Positions 25,343 to 33,891 of a DNA stretch of 64,000 nucleotides are shown here, one piece after another. The translations under genes were made by a program, and so were the position numbers. The stretch spans positions 1-64,000 of the forward strand of contig NZ_FQZK01000016.1 in the NCBI RefSeq assembly GCF_900141985.1, given 5' to 3'. A model generated the notes under the pieces. The model did no database searches. It was not told where the DNA came from and was given only the letters and a program-made list of their open reading frames with translations. Source of the DNA: Nocardiopsis flavescens. Its GTDB lineage: Bacteria; Actinomycetota; Actinomycetes; Streptosporangiales; Streptosporangiaceae. The first letter of the stretch is position 1. Each line of letters starts with the position of its first letter.

Positions 25343-25510
25343 CCCCGCGGATCGGAGCGCGTCGGGCCCATTCCCCACCGGATGACCAGGGAATACGCGG
25401 GACGGCGGGCGTGAAGTGGCCCCCCGGGCCGGGTCCGTACCCGTTCCGACCGGCCCGAATACGCCGTTCTGTGATCCAGGCCACCCGTGACAAACGTGTC
25501 GGGGGGCCTG

Positions 25511-25516
25511 TAGCGT
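25511..25516 (+). promoter_or_regulatory. -10 box TAGCGT with GTGACA -35, leaderless leader-peptide promoter
   Basis: TAGCGT sits exactly 7 bases before the GTG of the leader peptide. GTGACA (about 25487-25492) lies 18 bases upstream of it as a plausible -35. Confidence 0.65.
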
Positions 25517-25523
25517 CGAAGAC

Positions 25524-25610
25524 GTGACTTCCTTGACGAGCGCGTATCTCACGAAGCGACGGGCGGTGGACTTCTGCCGCGTCGCCGCCGCGCTCTGTCT
25601 GTGTTCCTAG
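25524..25610 (+). CDS. cysteine-rich putative leader peptide (28 aa)
   Basis: This tiny ORF reads VTSLTSAYLTKRRAVDFCR then VAAALCLCS, with three Cys near the end. It fits the actinobacterial putative-leader-peptide pattern (K-R-R-x-V-D-x-C-R...L-C). In mycobacteria such leaderless Cys-rich ORFs sense cysteine supply by ribosome stalling and control the downstream sulfur genes. Here DUF4395 and a sulfurtransferase follow 74 bases later. The GTG is seven bases after TAGCGT, so the transcript probably begins at the start codon. I see no second hairpin clearly enough to model the attenuator. Confidence 0.85.
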   Translation: MTSLTSAYLTKRRAVDFCRVAAALCLCS

Positions 25611-25683
25611 GGCGTTCGGGCCCGAGCCCGCGCCCCCTCGTGCGACCGATTCTCTTCTCCGTGCACGCCAGGGACAACTCGTC

Positions 25684-26106
25684 ATGCAGGTCGATCCTCG
25701 CGGGCAGCGCTTCGCCGCTGCCCTGACCACTCTCGTTTTGGCCGCCGCCCTCGCCTTCGCCCAACCCTGGATCCTGGGGTTCCAGGCCGCGGTGTTCGCG
25801 ATCGGCCTCCTCGCGGGAGTGCGCAACTCGCCCTACGCCCTGTTGTTCTCCGCCGTCGTACGGCCCCGGTCGGGGCCGCCCTCCGCAACGGAGGACGCCC
25901 GGCCGCCACGGTTCGCGCAAGGGGTGGGACTCGCCTTCGCCGCCGTCGGACTCATCGGATACCTGGTGGGCCCCGACTGGCTCGGCGCGGCCGCGACCGC
26001 CCTCGCCCTCACCGCCGCCTTCCTCAACGCCGCGTTCGGCTTCTGCGCGGGATGCGAGATGTACCTGCTCGGCCGCCGCCTCACGGCGGCGGGGAAGACG
26101 GCCTGA
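25684..26106 (+). CDS. DUF4395 membrane protein
   Basis: The 140-residue protein has about four membrane helices. Its N-terminus, VDPRGQRFAAALTTLVLAAAL, is the typical DUF4395 opening, and the C-terminus has FGFCAGCEMYLLGRR with a C-x2-C pair that is conserved in the family. Members occur with sulfurtransferases and are suspected to take part in persulfide or thiol transfer at the membrane. It sits between the leader peptide and the sulfurtransferase, in one probable operon. Confidence 0.9.
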   Translation: MQVDPRGQRFAAALTTLVLAAALAFAQPWILGFQAAVFAIGLLAGVRNSPYALLFSAVVRPRSGPPSATEDARPPRFAQGVGLAFAAVGLIGYLVGPDWLGAAATALALTAAFLNAAFGFCAGCEMYLLGRRLTAAGKTA

Positions 26107-26194
26107 TCCCCCACACCCGCCGGACCCCGCATCCGCCGGGCACCGCACAGCACACGCGACACCGTACGCAGCAGAAACAATCAGGAGGTTCCCC

Positions 26195-27040
26195 ATGAGC
26201 CGCTCCGACGTCCTTGTGGACGCCGACTGGGTGGAGGCTCACCTGGACGACGCCGACGTCGTCCTCGTGGAGGTCGACGAGGACACGTCCGCCTACGACA
26301 AGGGTCACATCCGCGGCGCCGTCAAGATCGACTGGAAGACGGACCTCCAGGACCCGGTCCGCCGCGACTTCGTGGACAGGACCGGCTTCGAGAAGCTGCT
26401 GTCCGCCAAGGGCATCGGCAACGACGACCTCGTCGTCCTGTACGGCGGCAACAACAACTGGTTCGCGGCCTACGCGTACTGGTACTTCAAGCTCTACGGC
26501 CACGACGGCGTCCGCCTGCTCGACGGCGGCCGCAAGAAGTGGGAGCTGGAGTCCCGCGAGCTCGTCGAGGAGGTCCCCGAGAGGGCGGCCACCGCGTACG
26601 AGGCCAAGGAGCAGGACCTGGCCATCCGCGCGTTCCGCGACGAGGTCGTCGAGGCCATCGGCACCAAGGACCTCGTGGACGTGCGCTCGCCCGACGAGTT
26701 CGTCGGCAAGCTGCTCGCGCCCGCGCACCTGCCGCAGGAGGCCTCGCAGCGTCCGGGCCACATCCCGACCGCGCGCAACATCCCGTGGGCCAAGACGGCC
26801 AACGAGGACGGCACCTTCAAGTCCGCCGAGGAGCTCCGCGAGCTCTACACGGAGGCCGGTGTCGACCTGGAGAAGGACATCATCGCCTACTGCCGGATCG
26901 GCGAGCGCTCCTCGCACACCTGGTTCGCGCTGCACGAGATCATCGGCCTGGACAACGTCAAGAACTACGACGGCTCCTGGACCGAGTACGGCTCGCTGAT
27001 CGGCGTGCCGATCGAGCTGGGGGAGGCCGAGGCCAAGTGA
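26195..27040 (+). CDS. sseA: thiosulfate/3-mercaptopyruvate sulfurtransferase
   Basis: The 281-residue protein is a double rhodanese. The inactive N-terminal domain is VLVEVDEDTSAYDKGHIRGAVKIDW. The C-terminal domain has DVRSPDEFVGK and the active loop IAYCRIGERSSHTWF with the catalytic Cys. CRIGERS is the loop typical of actinobacterial CysA/SseA proteins. It transfers sulfane sulfur to thiophilic acceptors. RBS AGGAGG sits 6 bases before ATG 26195. The stop overlaps the DUF1416 GTG, so the two are coupled. Confidence 0.95.
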   Translation: MSRSDVLVDADWVEAHLDDADVVLVEVDEDTSAYDKGHIRGAVKIDWKTDLQDPVRRDFVDRTGFEKLLSAKGIGNDDLVVLYGGNNNWFAAYAYWYFKLYGHDGVRLLDGGRKKWELESRELVEEVPERAATAYEAKEQDLAIRAFRDEVVEAIGTKDLVDVRSPDEFVGKLLAPAHLPQEASQRPGHIPTARNIPWAKTANEDGTFKSAEELRELYTEAGVDLEKDIIAYCRIGERSSHTWFALHEIIGLDNVKNYDGSWTEYGSLIGVPIELGEAEAK

Positions 27041-27342
27041 GCGACAGCTGCGGAGCGCCGATCGGCGGGGTCGCCCTCGCCGACGTCGACGCCGGTGACC
27101 AGGCGGTCATCCAGGGCACGGTGATCCGGGACGGCAAGCCGCTGCGCGGCGCGTACGCCCGCCTGCTCAACACCTCCGACGACTTCGTCGGCGAGGTCGC
27201 CACCGGCGACGAGGGGACCTTCCGGTTCTTCGCCGCCGACGGCGACTGGAAGGTGCGGGTCCTGGCCTCGCAGGGCTTCACCGGCGAGTACCCGGTGACG
27301 GCGGAGGTCGGCAAGGTCATCGACCTCCAGGTCCAGGCCTGA
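27037..27342 (+). CDS. DUF1416 family protein
   Basis: The 101-residue protein starts at GTG 27037 inside the sulfurtransferase stop (GTGA). The sequence VIQGTVIRDGKPLRGAYARLLNTSDDFVGEVAT continues to YPVTAEVGKVIDLQVQA and is a carboxypeptidase-regulatory-like beta sandwich assigned to DUF1416. The N-terminus has a conserved SDSCGAP with Cys, which may matter for a partner of a sulfurtransferase. The pairing with SseA is widespread in actinomycetes. Confidence 0.92.
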   Translation: MSDSCGAPIGGVALADVDAGDQAVIQGTVIRDGKPLRGAYARLLNTSDDFVGEVATGDEGTFRFFAADGDWKVRVLASQGFTGEYPVTAEVGKVIDLQVQA

Positions 27343-27369
27343 CCGCACCCGTCCGACGCACGGCGACAC

Positions 27370-27408
27370 GGGGCGCCGGAGGGAACGGCTCGTTCCCTCC
27401 GGCGCCCC
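27370..27408 (+). terminator. 18-bp stem terminator after the sulfur cluster
   Basis: GGGGCGCCGGAGGGAACG (27370-27387) and its exact complement (27391-27408) form a stem with a 3-base loop, followed by TTCGTGTTCT. It closes the sulfurtransferase-DUF1416 operon. Confidence 0.85.
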
Positions 27409-27544
27409 TTCGTGTTCTCCTTGTGGCATACGGCACGTTACGCCGGTGCACGACCGCGAAACCGCCTCGGTGGGCGATTCGTCCCACCCCTGGAACAGGA
27501 CGGGGAACGCGGCGGCGGTGCCGCGCTGAGAGGGGAGCCGACAG

Positions 27545-29131
27545 GTGCGGTACACGGCGGTGCGGGGACTCGCGGGAGCGGCGCTCCTGCTGGTCACGGG
27601 ATGTACGGCCTTCCCGGCGCAGGAACCGGGGGAGGGGGCCGGCGGTACGGCCGCGATCGACTGGGAGCCCTGCCACGGGCAGGACGAGGAGGGCGCGCTC
27701 CCCGAGGACGGCGACCCCGAGTGGACCGCGGCCCTGGAGTGCGGCACCCTCGCGGTGCCCCTCGACCACGACGACCCCGACGGGGAGACGATCGACATCG
27801 CCCTCGCCCGGGTGCCCGCCTCCGGCGGCGCCGACCGGCGGATCGGGTCCCTGGTCGTCAACCCGGGAGGCCCCGGCGAGTCCGGGGTCGAGATGCTGGC
27901 CTATCCCCAGTTCTCCGACGGCGTCCGGGAGGCCTTCGACCTGGTGGCCTTCGACCCGCGCGGGGTCGGTGGCAGCGGCGGGTTCGCCTGCGGCGACTGG
28001 GACGGGTTCGCCACCGCGCAGATGATGGTGGAGGACCCCACGGCCGTCACGGACGCCGAGATGGAGCGGCTGGAGAACTCCGCCCGCACGTACGCGCAGG
28101 CCTGCACCGAGACCGTCGGCGCCGACTTCCTCGCCGAGATCGGCACCGTCAACGTGGTCCGCGACCTCGACATGGTCCGCGCCGCGCTGGGCGACGACGC
28201 CCTCACCTACGTCGGCTACTCCTACGGCACCTACATCGGCGCCCTGTACGCGGAGATGTTCCCCGGGACCACCCGCGCCCTGGTCCTGGACGGCGCCGTG
28301 GAGACCGAGCGGCCCAACCTGGAGGTCGCCCGGGACCAGGCCGAGGCCTTCCAGGCGACCTGGGAGCTGTTCGTCGCCGACTGCTCCGCCGGCGGGACCT
28401 GCCCCTTCAGCGGGCCGGAGGCGGCCGACGAGGAGATGACCCGGATCCTCGACCGGCTGGACGCCGACCCGCCCACCGCACGCGGCACGGCGGTGGACGG
28501 CGCCACCCTGCTGGGCATGGTGGGCCTGGCGCTGTACGACGAGACCTCCTGGACCGAGCTGGCCCGCACCCTGGACGCCGTGGCGGAGGGCTCCGAGGAG
28601 TCCGGCGAGCTGCTGGACGCGCTCTACGACACCACCTACGGGCTCGGCGGGGAAGAGGAGGACGCCGGGGAGGGCGACGGCACCGGCGGGGAGCAGGAGG
28701 GCGGCGCGTACCTGGACGCCGAGGCCGCGCTCACGGCCGTCAACTGCGCCGACCGGGTGGACCCCACCGACCCCGGGGCGTACCGGGACGCGGCCGAGGC
28801 GATCGCGGAGCAGACCCCGTTCTTCGGCCCCGACCTGGTGTGGGGCCAGCTGCCCTGCGCCTACTGGCCCGACACCGACACCGCCCCGACCGGGTTCACC
28901 GCGGCCGACGCGCCGCCGCTCGTGGTGGTGGGCACCGTCGGCGACCCGGCCACCCCCTACGCCTGGGCCGAGGAGCTGGCCGGACAGCTGGAGACCGCCA
29001 CCCTGGTCACCTACGAGGGCGCCGGGCACACGGTCTACGGCTACGGGCTGCCCTGCGTCGACGACCCGATCGACGCCTACCTGCTGGAGGAGCGGGTGCC
29101 CGACGCCGGGCTCAGCTGCCCGGCCCTGTGA
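27545..29131 (+). CDS. secreted lipoprotein alpha/beta hydrolase (tripeptidyl aminopeptidase-like)
   Basis: The 528-residue protein has an N-terminal signal with lipobox LVTGC and becomes a lipoprotein. An oxyanion-region strand, GSLVVNPGGPGESG, and FDPRGVGGS are hallmarks of the SlpD/SlpE and tripeptidyl aminopeptidase group. The nucleophile elbow is GYSYGTYIG. The C-terminal TAP-like part has VVVGTVGDPATPYAWAEELA and GAGHTVYGYG with the catalytic Asp and His. An acidic insert (EEEDAGEGDGTGGEQEGG) is unusual. RBS GAGAGGGGAG precedes GTG 27545. It probably cleaves N-terminal peptides outside the cell. Confidence 0.92.
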   Translation: MRYTAVRGLAGAALLLVTGCTAFPAQEPGEGAGGTAAIDWEPCHGQDEEGALPEDGDPEWTAALECGTLAVPLDHDDPDGETIDIALARVPASGGADRRIGSLVVNPGGPGESGVEMLAYPQFSDGVREAFDLVAFDPRGVGGSGGFACGDWDGFATAQMMVEDPTAVTDAEMERLENSARTYAQACTETVGADFLAEIGTVNVVRDLDMVRAALGDDALTYVGYSYGTYIGALYAEMFPGTTRALVLDGAVETERPNLEVARDQAEAFQATWELFVADCSAGGTCPFSGPEAADEEMTRILDRLDADPPTARGTAVDGATLLGMVGLALYDETSWTELARTLDAVAEGSEESGELLDALYDTTYGLGGEEEDAGEGDGTGGEQEGGAYLDAEAALTAVNCADRVDPTDPGAYRDAAEAIAEQTPFFGPDLVWGQLPCAYWPDTDTAPTGFTAADAPPLVVVGTVGDPATPYAWAEELAGQLETATLVTYEGAGHTVYGYGLPCVDDPIDAYLLEERVPDAGLSCPAL

Positions 29132-29383
29132 CCCGCGCCCCCCACCGCCGCCCCGGCGCGGGCGCGGCCCGCGTGCGGGGCGCGGTGCGGCCCGGGACGG
29201 GGTCCCGGCCCGGCGCGGGCGGACGGACGCGACGGGTTGTCCACAGGCGGCGGGTGGGCGGTGACAAGGCGGCCCGGCGGTGACACCATCATCCACAAAG
29301 CGCGAGGCCCCCGCGCGCGATTGCCGAGTGGATCCCGACCCCGGCCGTCTCCCGCGGACGGCCGCCCAGGAGGTGTTAGGACG

Positions 29384-31474
29384 GTGCCCCCCACCCCGCG
29401 GCCGGAAGGCGCGACCGCGCGCACCTATGTCGGCTGGCGGTACGCGGTCCTGCTGCCCCCGCCCGGCCCGCCGCCGCGCCGCCCCGACCCGGGAGAGGCG
29501 GACGACCCGGCCCGGGCCGCGCGCGAGGCCCGGCACGAGGCCGAGGACCGCACCGACCGCCCCCTCTACATCGCCCTGTCCGGGCTCGGCGCCTTCGCCC
29601 TGCTGTGCCTGGTGCTGTGGCCGCTGCGGGTGCTGCCCGCCACCCTGGCCGTGGGCGGGGTGGCCGCCTGCGCCGCCATCGCCGTGCCGCTCGTCATCGC
29701 CCTGGTCCAGAGCCGCCAGGTGGCCGTCCAGCGGGTGGAGTCCGTCCGGGAGCGGCTGGCCGCCGAGAGCGAGGCCCGCGAACTCGCGCTGCACGCGCGC
29801 CTGGACGGGCACGCCCGCGAGCACACCGCCTGGCAGGCCGCCTGCCGGGCCTTCGAGGCCCAGCCGCTCTGGCACGGGGTCACCGCCCCGCCCGACACCG
29901 ACGCCATCCTGGTCGTGGGCGGAGCCGACGCCGGGTGGTCGGCGCTGCTCACCACCATCGGGGTGTCCCGGCTGCGCGAGGGGGGCGACCTCACCGTCGT
30001 CGACCTCACCGGCCATTCCGTCACCCGCGACCTCGTCCGCCTCGCCCGGCGCTGCGCCGTGGCCCCGCGCCGCTGGGTGCTGCCCGCGGACCTGCCGAGC
30101 ATGACCCTGGGCACCGACCTGGACGCCGGGCAGCGCGCCCGCATCCTCTCGGCGGTCGCCGCCGCCTCCGGCGGCGCGGACGACACCGACGCCGACGAGA
30201 CCCTCCTGCTGCGGCTCATGGAGGTGCTCGGCCCGCGCGCGGCCATCGCCGAGCTGATCGGCGGGCTGCGCGCCCTGATCACCCCCGAGGACGACGCCGC
30301 CGAGGACGACGCGGCGCTCGCCCTGCTCACCCCCGGCCAGCGCGCCCGGGTCCGCGAGCGCTGCGCGGGCGGCCCCTGGGACCGCGCCTGGGAGCTGGAG
30401 CGCCGCCTTTCCCCGTTCGAGGCGGTCGGCACCAGGGCCGAGGAGGGCGAGTACTCGCAGGTCAAGATCATCTCCACCGACCGGGCCTCGGGGGAGGTGG
30501 CCGCCCGGGTGTACGGCACCTACGCGGTGGCGGCGCTCAGCGAGCTGCTGGAGGCGCCCGGGGTGCCGGGGGCGGCCCGCCGCCCGCGCGGACCGCGCGG
30601 GCGCACCGTGGTGGTGTGCGGGGCCGAGACCCTGCCCGAGGGCGAGATCGAGCAGGTGCTGTCCGCCGCCGGGACGGGCGGTGTGGAGGTCGTCCTGATG
30701 TTCCGCGACGCCGTGCCCGCCGCCCTGGACCGGTTCTCCGCCCCGGGGCTGCTGCCCGTGGTGATGCGCCAGCGGGACCCCGGGGCCGCCGCCGCTGCGG
30801 CCACCGCCGTCGCCGCGTCCGGGAACGGTGGCCTGGCCCTGCACCGGCTCACCGAGCGGGTCGCCGAGGAGGTCGGGGACACCGCCGTCACCCCGGAGGA
30901 GGACCCGGACGCCGAGGTGGTCGCCGACGACCGCTACTTCGCCTCGCCGCACACCGAGTCGGGCGCGGTCATCCGCAGTGCGGCCGCCGCCGTGGCCCCG
31001 CTGGACCTGGTCCGCCATGTGAGATCGGCCACGGTATGGGGGGAGGCGACCTCCTCCCACGGGTGGGCCGCCGCCCCGCTGGACACCGGGGGCGACCCCG
31101 CCCACCGCACCCGCCCGTTCACCCCCGACGCGGCCGGGCTGCTGTCCCTGCCCGCCACCGCCGCCGTGGTCCTGGGCCCCGGCGGTCCGGTCCTGGCCGA
31201 CACCAATCCGGGTATTCTCACCCTGTCCACGGCAACACTGGCCACAGTGGACGACTCTCGGACCAGTGGTGACGAAAGCGACGGCGCACCCGGCGCGGGA
31301 ACGGGGGGACAGGGCCGACCACGCGCGGTCCGGCCCCGCGTCCTGCCGACCGTCGCGGTCCCCGACACGCCCGACCGGGCCGCCCCGGCGCCCGCGGGGA
31401 CCGACGGTGCTCCGGGCCGTGTGCCGCCCAATCTGGGGCCGCCCCCGGAGCGGCTGGACTGGCGGGTCCGATAG
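29384..31474 (+). CDS. large membrane-anchored protein with a decayed P-loop
   Basis: The protein has 696 residues from GTG 29384, chosen for AGGAGG about 10 bases upstream. Two membrane helices lie near residues 65-107, followed by a coiled segment (VESVRERLAAESEARELAL). The layout then recalls VirD4/FtsK-like ATPases: AILVVGGADAGWSALLTTIG stands where Walker A should be but has no GK[ST], and TVVVCGAETLPEGEIEQVL and VVLMFRDAV are further strands. The tail is Pro/Gly-rich. I would call it an inactive or scaffolding relative and know no function. It is 83 bases upstream of murT. Confidence 0.6.
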   Translation: MPPTPRPEGATARTYVGWRYAVLLPPPGPPPRRPDPGEADDPARAAREARHEAEDRTDRPLYIALSGLGAFALLCLVLWPLRVLPATLAVGGVAACAAIAVPLVIALVQSRQVAVQRVESVRERLAAESEARELALHARLDGHAREHTAWQAACRAFEAQPLWHGVTAPPDTDAILVVGGADAGWSALLTTIGVSRLREGGDLTVVDLTGHSVTRDLVRLARRCAVAPRRWVLPADLPSMTLGTDLDAGQRARILSAVAAASGGADDTDADETLLLRLMEVLGPRAAIAELIGGLRALITPEDDAAEDDAALALLTPGQRARVRERCAGGPWDRAWELERRLSPFEAVGTRAEEGEYSQVKIISTDRASGEVAARVYGTYAVAALSELLEAPGVPGAARRPRGPRGRTVVVCGAETLPEGEIEQVLSAAGTGGVEVVLMFRDAVPAALDRFSAPGLLPVVMRQRDPGAAAAAATAVAASGNGGLALHRLTERVAEEVGDTAVTPEEDPDAEVVADDRYFASPHTESGAVIRSAAAAVAPLDLVRHVRSATVWGEATSSHGWAAAPLDTGGDPAHRTRPFTPDAAGLLSLPATAAVVLGPGGPVLADTNPGILTLSTATLATVDDSRTSGDESDGAPGAGTGGQGRPRAVRPRVLPTVAVPDTPDRAAPAPAGTDGAPGRVPPNLGPPPERLDWRVR

Positions 31475-31557
31475 CCGGTGGACAATAGGCTTGGCCCGAC
31501 ACATCGCCCGCCGCCGCAACGCATCGGCGCAGGTGATCAAGCGATCGTGGAGAGTAC

Positions 31558-32814
31558 ATGAGCGAGCTTCCCTTGCGCGCCCAGCTGGCATCGGTACTGG
31601 GGAGGAGTGCGGCCGGCCTGTCCCGGGCCACGGGCCGCGGCGACGGCTCCGTGATCGGCGGCAAGATCGCGCTCAAGGTCGAACCCGACCTGCTCGCCAA
31701 GCTCGCCAGGGGCCGCAGGCTCGCCCTGGTCAGCGCCACCAACGGCAAGACCACCACCACCCGCCTCATCTCCCAGGCGCTGCGCGACCTCGGCGAGGTC
31801 GCCACGAACGAGCACGGCGCCAACATGCCCACCGGGCACATCACCGCGCTGTCGAACAACCGGTCCGCCGTCAACGGCGTGCTGGAGGTGGACGAGAAGT
31901 ACCTGCCGCAGGTCCTGGTCGCCACCCAGCCCGAGTTCGTCGTCCTCATGAACCTCAGCCGCGACCAGATGGACCGCGCCTCGGAGATCAACCTCCTCGC
32001 CAAGCGCTGGCGCATCGCCCTGGGCAAGAGCAACACCCGCGTCATCGCCAACGCCGACGACCCGCTCGTCGCGTGGGCGGGCCTGGGCGCCCCGCACGCC
32101 ACCTGGGTCTCCGCCGGGCAGCGCTGGAAGGAGGACTCCTGGTGCTGCCCCGAGTGCGGCGGCCACCTGCGGCGCGAGCAGGACCCGTACTGGGCCTGCC
32201 CCGAGTGCGGGCTCTCCCGGCCGCAGACCACCTGGAGCGTGGACAACGACTCCGACGTGCTCGTCACCCCCGAGGGGCAGCGCATCAAGCTCCGCCTCAA
32301 CCTGCCCGGCGACGCCAACCGCTCCAACGCGGCGATCGCCGCCGCCACCGCGGCCGGGTACGGCCTGCACCCCGAGCGCACCGTGGAGCGCCTGCGCGAG
32401 ATCACCTCCGTCGCGGGCCGCTACACCTCCGTGGTCACCATGGGCGTCGAGGTCCGCCTGCTGCTGTCCAAGAACCCGGCGGGCTGGCTGGAGTCCTTCG
32501 CCGTCCTGGACCCGCCCGCCACCCCGGTCATCCTGTCCGTCAACGCGCAGATCCCCGACGGCAAGGACACCTCCTGGCTGTGGGACGTCGACTACCGCGT
32601 CCTGCGCGACCGCCGCGTGTTCGTCATGGGCGAGCGCCGCACCGACCTGGCCCTGCGCCTGGAGACCGACGGCGTGCGGTTCGAGACCGCCGACCGGGTG
32701 GACGAGGTGCTGGCCAAGCTCAAGGCCGAGCAGCCCGGCCTCACCAAGGTCGACCTCATCGCCAACTACACGGCGTTCCAGCAGATCCGCACGGCCTACG
32801 GCCGCGTCCAGTAG
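31558..32814 (+). CDS. murT: MurT, lipid II isoglutaminyl synthase subunit (ligase)
   Basis: The 418-residue Mur-ligase-like protein has the ATP loop SATNGKTTTTRL (residues 59-70), NLSRDQMDRASE and the C-terminal DUF1727 domain. Between them is the MurT-specific zinc ribbon CCPECGG...ACPECGL with two CxxC pairs. MurT and GatD together amidate the D-Glu of the lipid II stem peptide to isoglutamine. GatD starts 11 bases downstream, the standard operon. The start is ATG 31558 (GTGGAGAG upstream). Confidence 0.97.
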   Translation: MSELPLRAQLASVLGRSAAGLSRATGRGDGSVIGGKIALKVEPDLLAKLARGRRLALVSATNGKTTTTRLISQALRDLGEVATNEHGANMPTGHITALSNNRSAVNGVLEVDEKYLPQVLVATQPEFVVLMNLSRDQMDRASEINLLAKRWRIALGKSNTRVIANADDPLVAWAGLGAPHATWVSAGQRWKEDSWCCPECGGHLRREQDPYWACPECGLSRPQTTWSVDNDSDVLVTPEGQRIKLRLNLPGDANRSNAAIAAATAAGYGLHPERTVERLREITSVAGRYTSVVTMGVEVRLLLSKNPAGWLESFAVLDPPATPVILSVNAQIPDGKDTSWLWDVDYRVLRDRRVFVMGERRTDLALRLETDGVRFETADRVDEVLAKLKAEQPGLTKVDLIANYTAFQQIRTAYGRVQ

Positions 32815-32825
32815 GAGACACCCCC

Positions 32826-33536
32826 ATGACGAACACCAGCGCCCTGCGGATCGTGTGGATCTACCCCGACCTGCTGAGCACCTACGGCGACCGCGGCAAC
32901 GTCCTCATCCTCCAGCGCAGGGCCGAGCTGCGCGGCATCGCCACCGAGATCGTGCACGTCCACTCCAGCGACGCGGTGCCCGAGCAGGGCGACATCTACC
33001 TGCTCGGCGGCGGCGAGGACCGCCCGCAGATCCTGGCGGCCGAGCGCCTGCGCGCCGACGGCGGCCTGATCCGCGCCGCCGCCCGCGGCGCCTGCGTCTT
33101 CGCGGTGTGCGCCGGCTACCAGATCATCGGCGAGAACTACGGCGACGACGAGGCCAACCCGCTGCCGGGCCTGGGCATCCTGGACATCCGCAGCGGTCGC
33201 GGGCAGAGCCGCGCCGTCGGCGAGATCGTCGCGGACGTGGACCCGGCGCTGGGGGTGGGCCGCATCACCGGTTTCGAGAACCACCAGGGCCGCACCGAGA
33301 TCGGCCCGTCGGCCCGGCCGCTGTCCACCACGGTGCGCGGGATCGGCAACGACGACCGCACCGAGGGCGCCTACCAGGGGCAGGTGCTGGGCACCTACCT
33401 CCACGGTCCGGCGCTGCCGCGCAACCCGCAGCTGGCCGACCTGCTGCTGCGCTGGCGCGTGGGCCAGCTGGCCCCGCTGCCCCCGGCCTGGGGCGAGCGC
33501 CTGCACGAGGAGCGCCTGGCCGCGGCGCTGTCCTGA
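32826..33536 (+). CDS. gatD: GatD, lipid II isoglutaminyl synthase glutaminase subunit
   Basis: The 236-residue class I glutamine amidotransferase of the CobB/CobQ type has LSTYGDRGNVLIL at the N-terminus and the nucleophile in CVFAVCAGYQIIG. A late His is in LGTYLHGPALPRNP. It supplies ammonia to MurT through a tunnel. RBS AGGAGAC lies just before the ATG. The 14-bp hairpin at 33551-33584 ends the operon. Confidence 0.97.
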   Translation: MTNTSALRIVWIYPDLLSTYGDRGNVLILQRRAELRGIATEIVHVHSSDAVPEQGDIYLLGGGEDRPQILAAERLRADGGLIRAAARGACVFAVCAGYQIIGENYGDDEANPLPGLGILDIRSGRGQSRAVGEIVADVDPALGVGRITGFENHQGRTEIGPSARPLSTTVRGIGNDDRTEGAYQGQVLGTYLHGPALPRNPQLADLLLRWRVGQLAPLPPAWGERLHEERLAAALS

Positions 33537-33550
33537 CGCGTCCACGGCTC

Positions 33551-33584
33551 CGACGGCCCGGCGGGGCACCCCGCCGGGCCGTCG
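33551..33584 (+). terminator. 14-bp stem terminator after gatD
   Basis: CGACGGCCCGGCGG and CCGCCGGGCCGTCG flank a 6-base loop, 15 bases after the gatD stop. Confidence 0.8.
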
Positions 33585-33687
33585 CCGTTCCCGGGGCCGG
33601 TGCGTTGCCACCGGTCGGCCGTCGTCGCGGGGCCGGCCGGCTCCCCGGGTGCGGGTTCCCGGTTTCGGGCCGTCGCCGTTCCCGGGG
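33575..33687 (+). repeat. 22-bp direct repeat in the gatD-oxidoreductase gap
   Basis: The 22 bases at 33575-33596, starting CGGGCCGTCGCCGTTCCC, recur exactly at 33666-33687. The first copy overlaps the 3' arm of the gatD terminator. The remaining ~200 bp up to 33891 is GC-rich and I see no gene in it. Confidence 0.7.
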
Positions 33688-33878
33688 GCCGCTCGGCTCC
33701 CGTGCTCGGATCCCCGGACCGGGGGCCGGGGAAGCCCGCGCAGGGACGGCGGCAGGTGCGTGCGGGTGTCGCGCGACCGGGGCGGTCCGGTCCCGGCGTC
33801 CGGCACCGGTGCGTGCCGGGGCCGTGCCCGGCCGGCGGGGGTGCGGCGCGCCCGGGCGTGGACGCGCCGCGGGGCGAC

Positions 33879-33884
33879 TAGGGT
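33879..33884 (+). promoter_or_regulatory. -10 box TAGGGT, leaderless oxidoreductase transcript
   Basis: TAGGGT lies exactly 7 bases before ATG 33892 and there is no Shine-Dalgarno. Confidence 0.5.
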
Positions 33885-33891
33885 CGCCCAC

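Noticed and set aside
29237..29299. TTGTCCACA (29237-29245) and a weaker ATCCACAAA nearby as possible DnaA boxes or an origin
   Set aside because: There is only one perfect box, with no cluster, no dnaA/dnaN and no AT-rich unwinding element; another chance match lies inside the first gene of the window.
27317..31591. A 1424-codon open frame on the minus strand
   Set aside because: It runs opposite to the hydrolase and the murT-upstream gene, is Gly/Arg/Val-rich without domain motifs, and is an antisense artefact of GC-rich codon bias.
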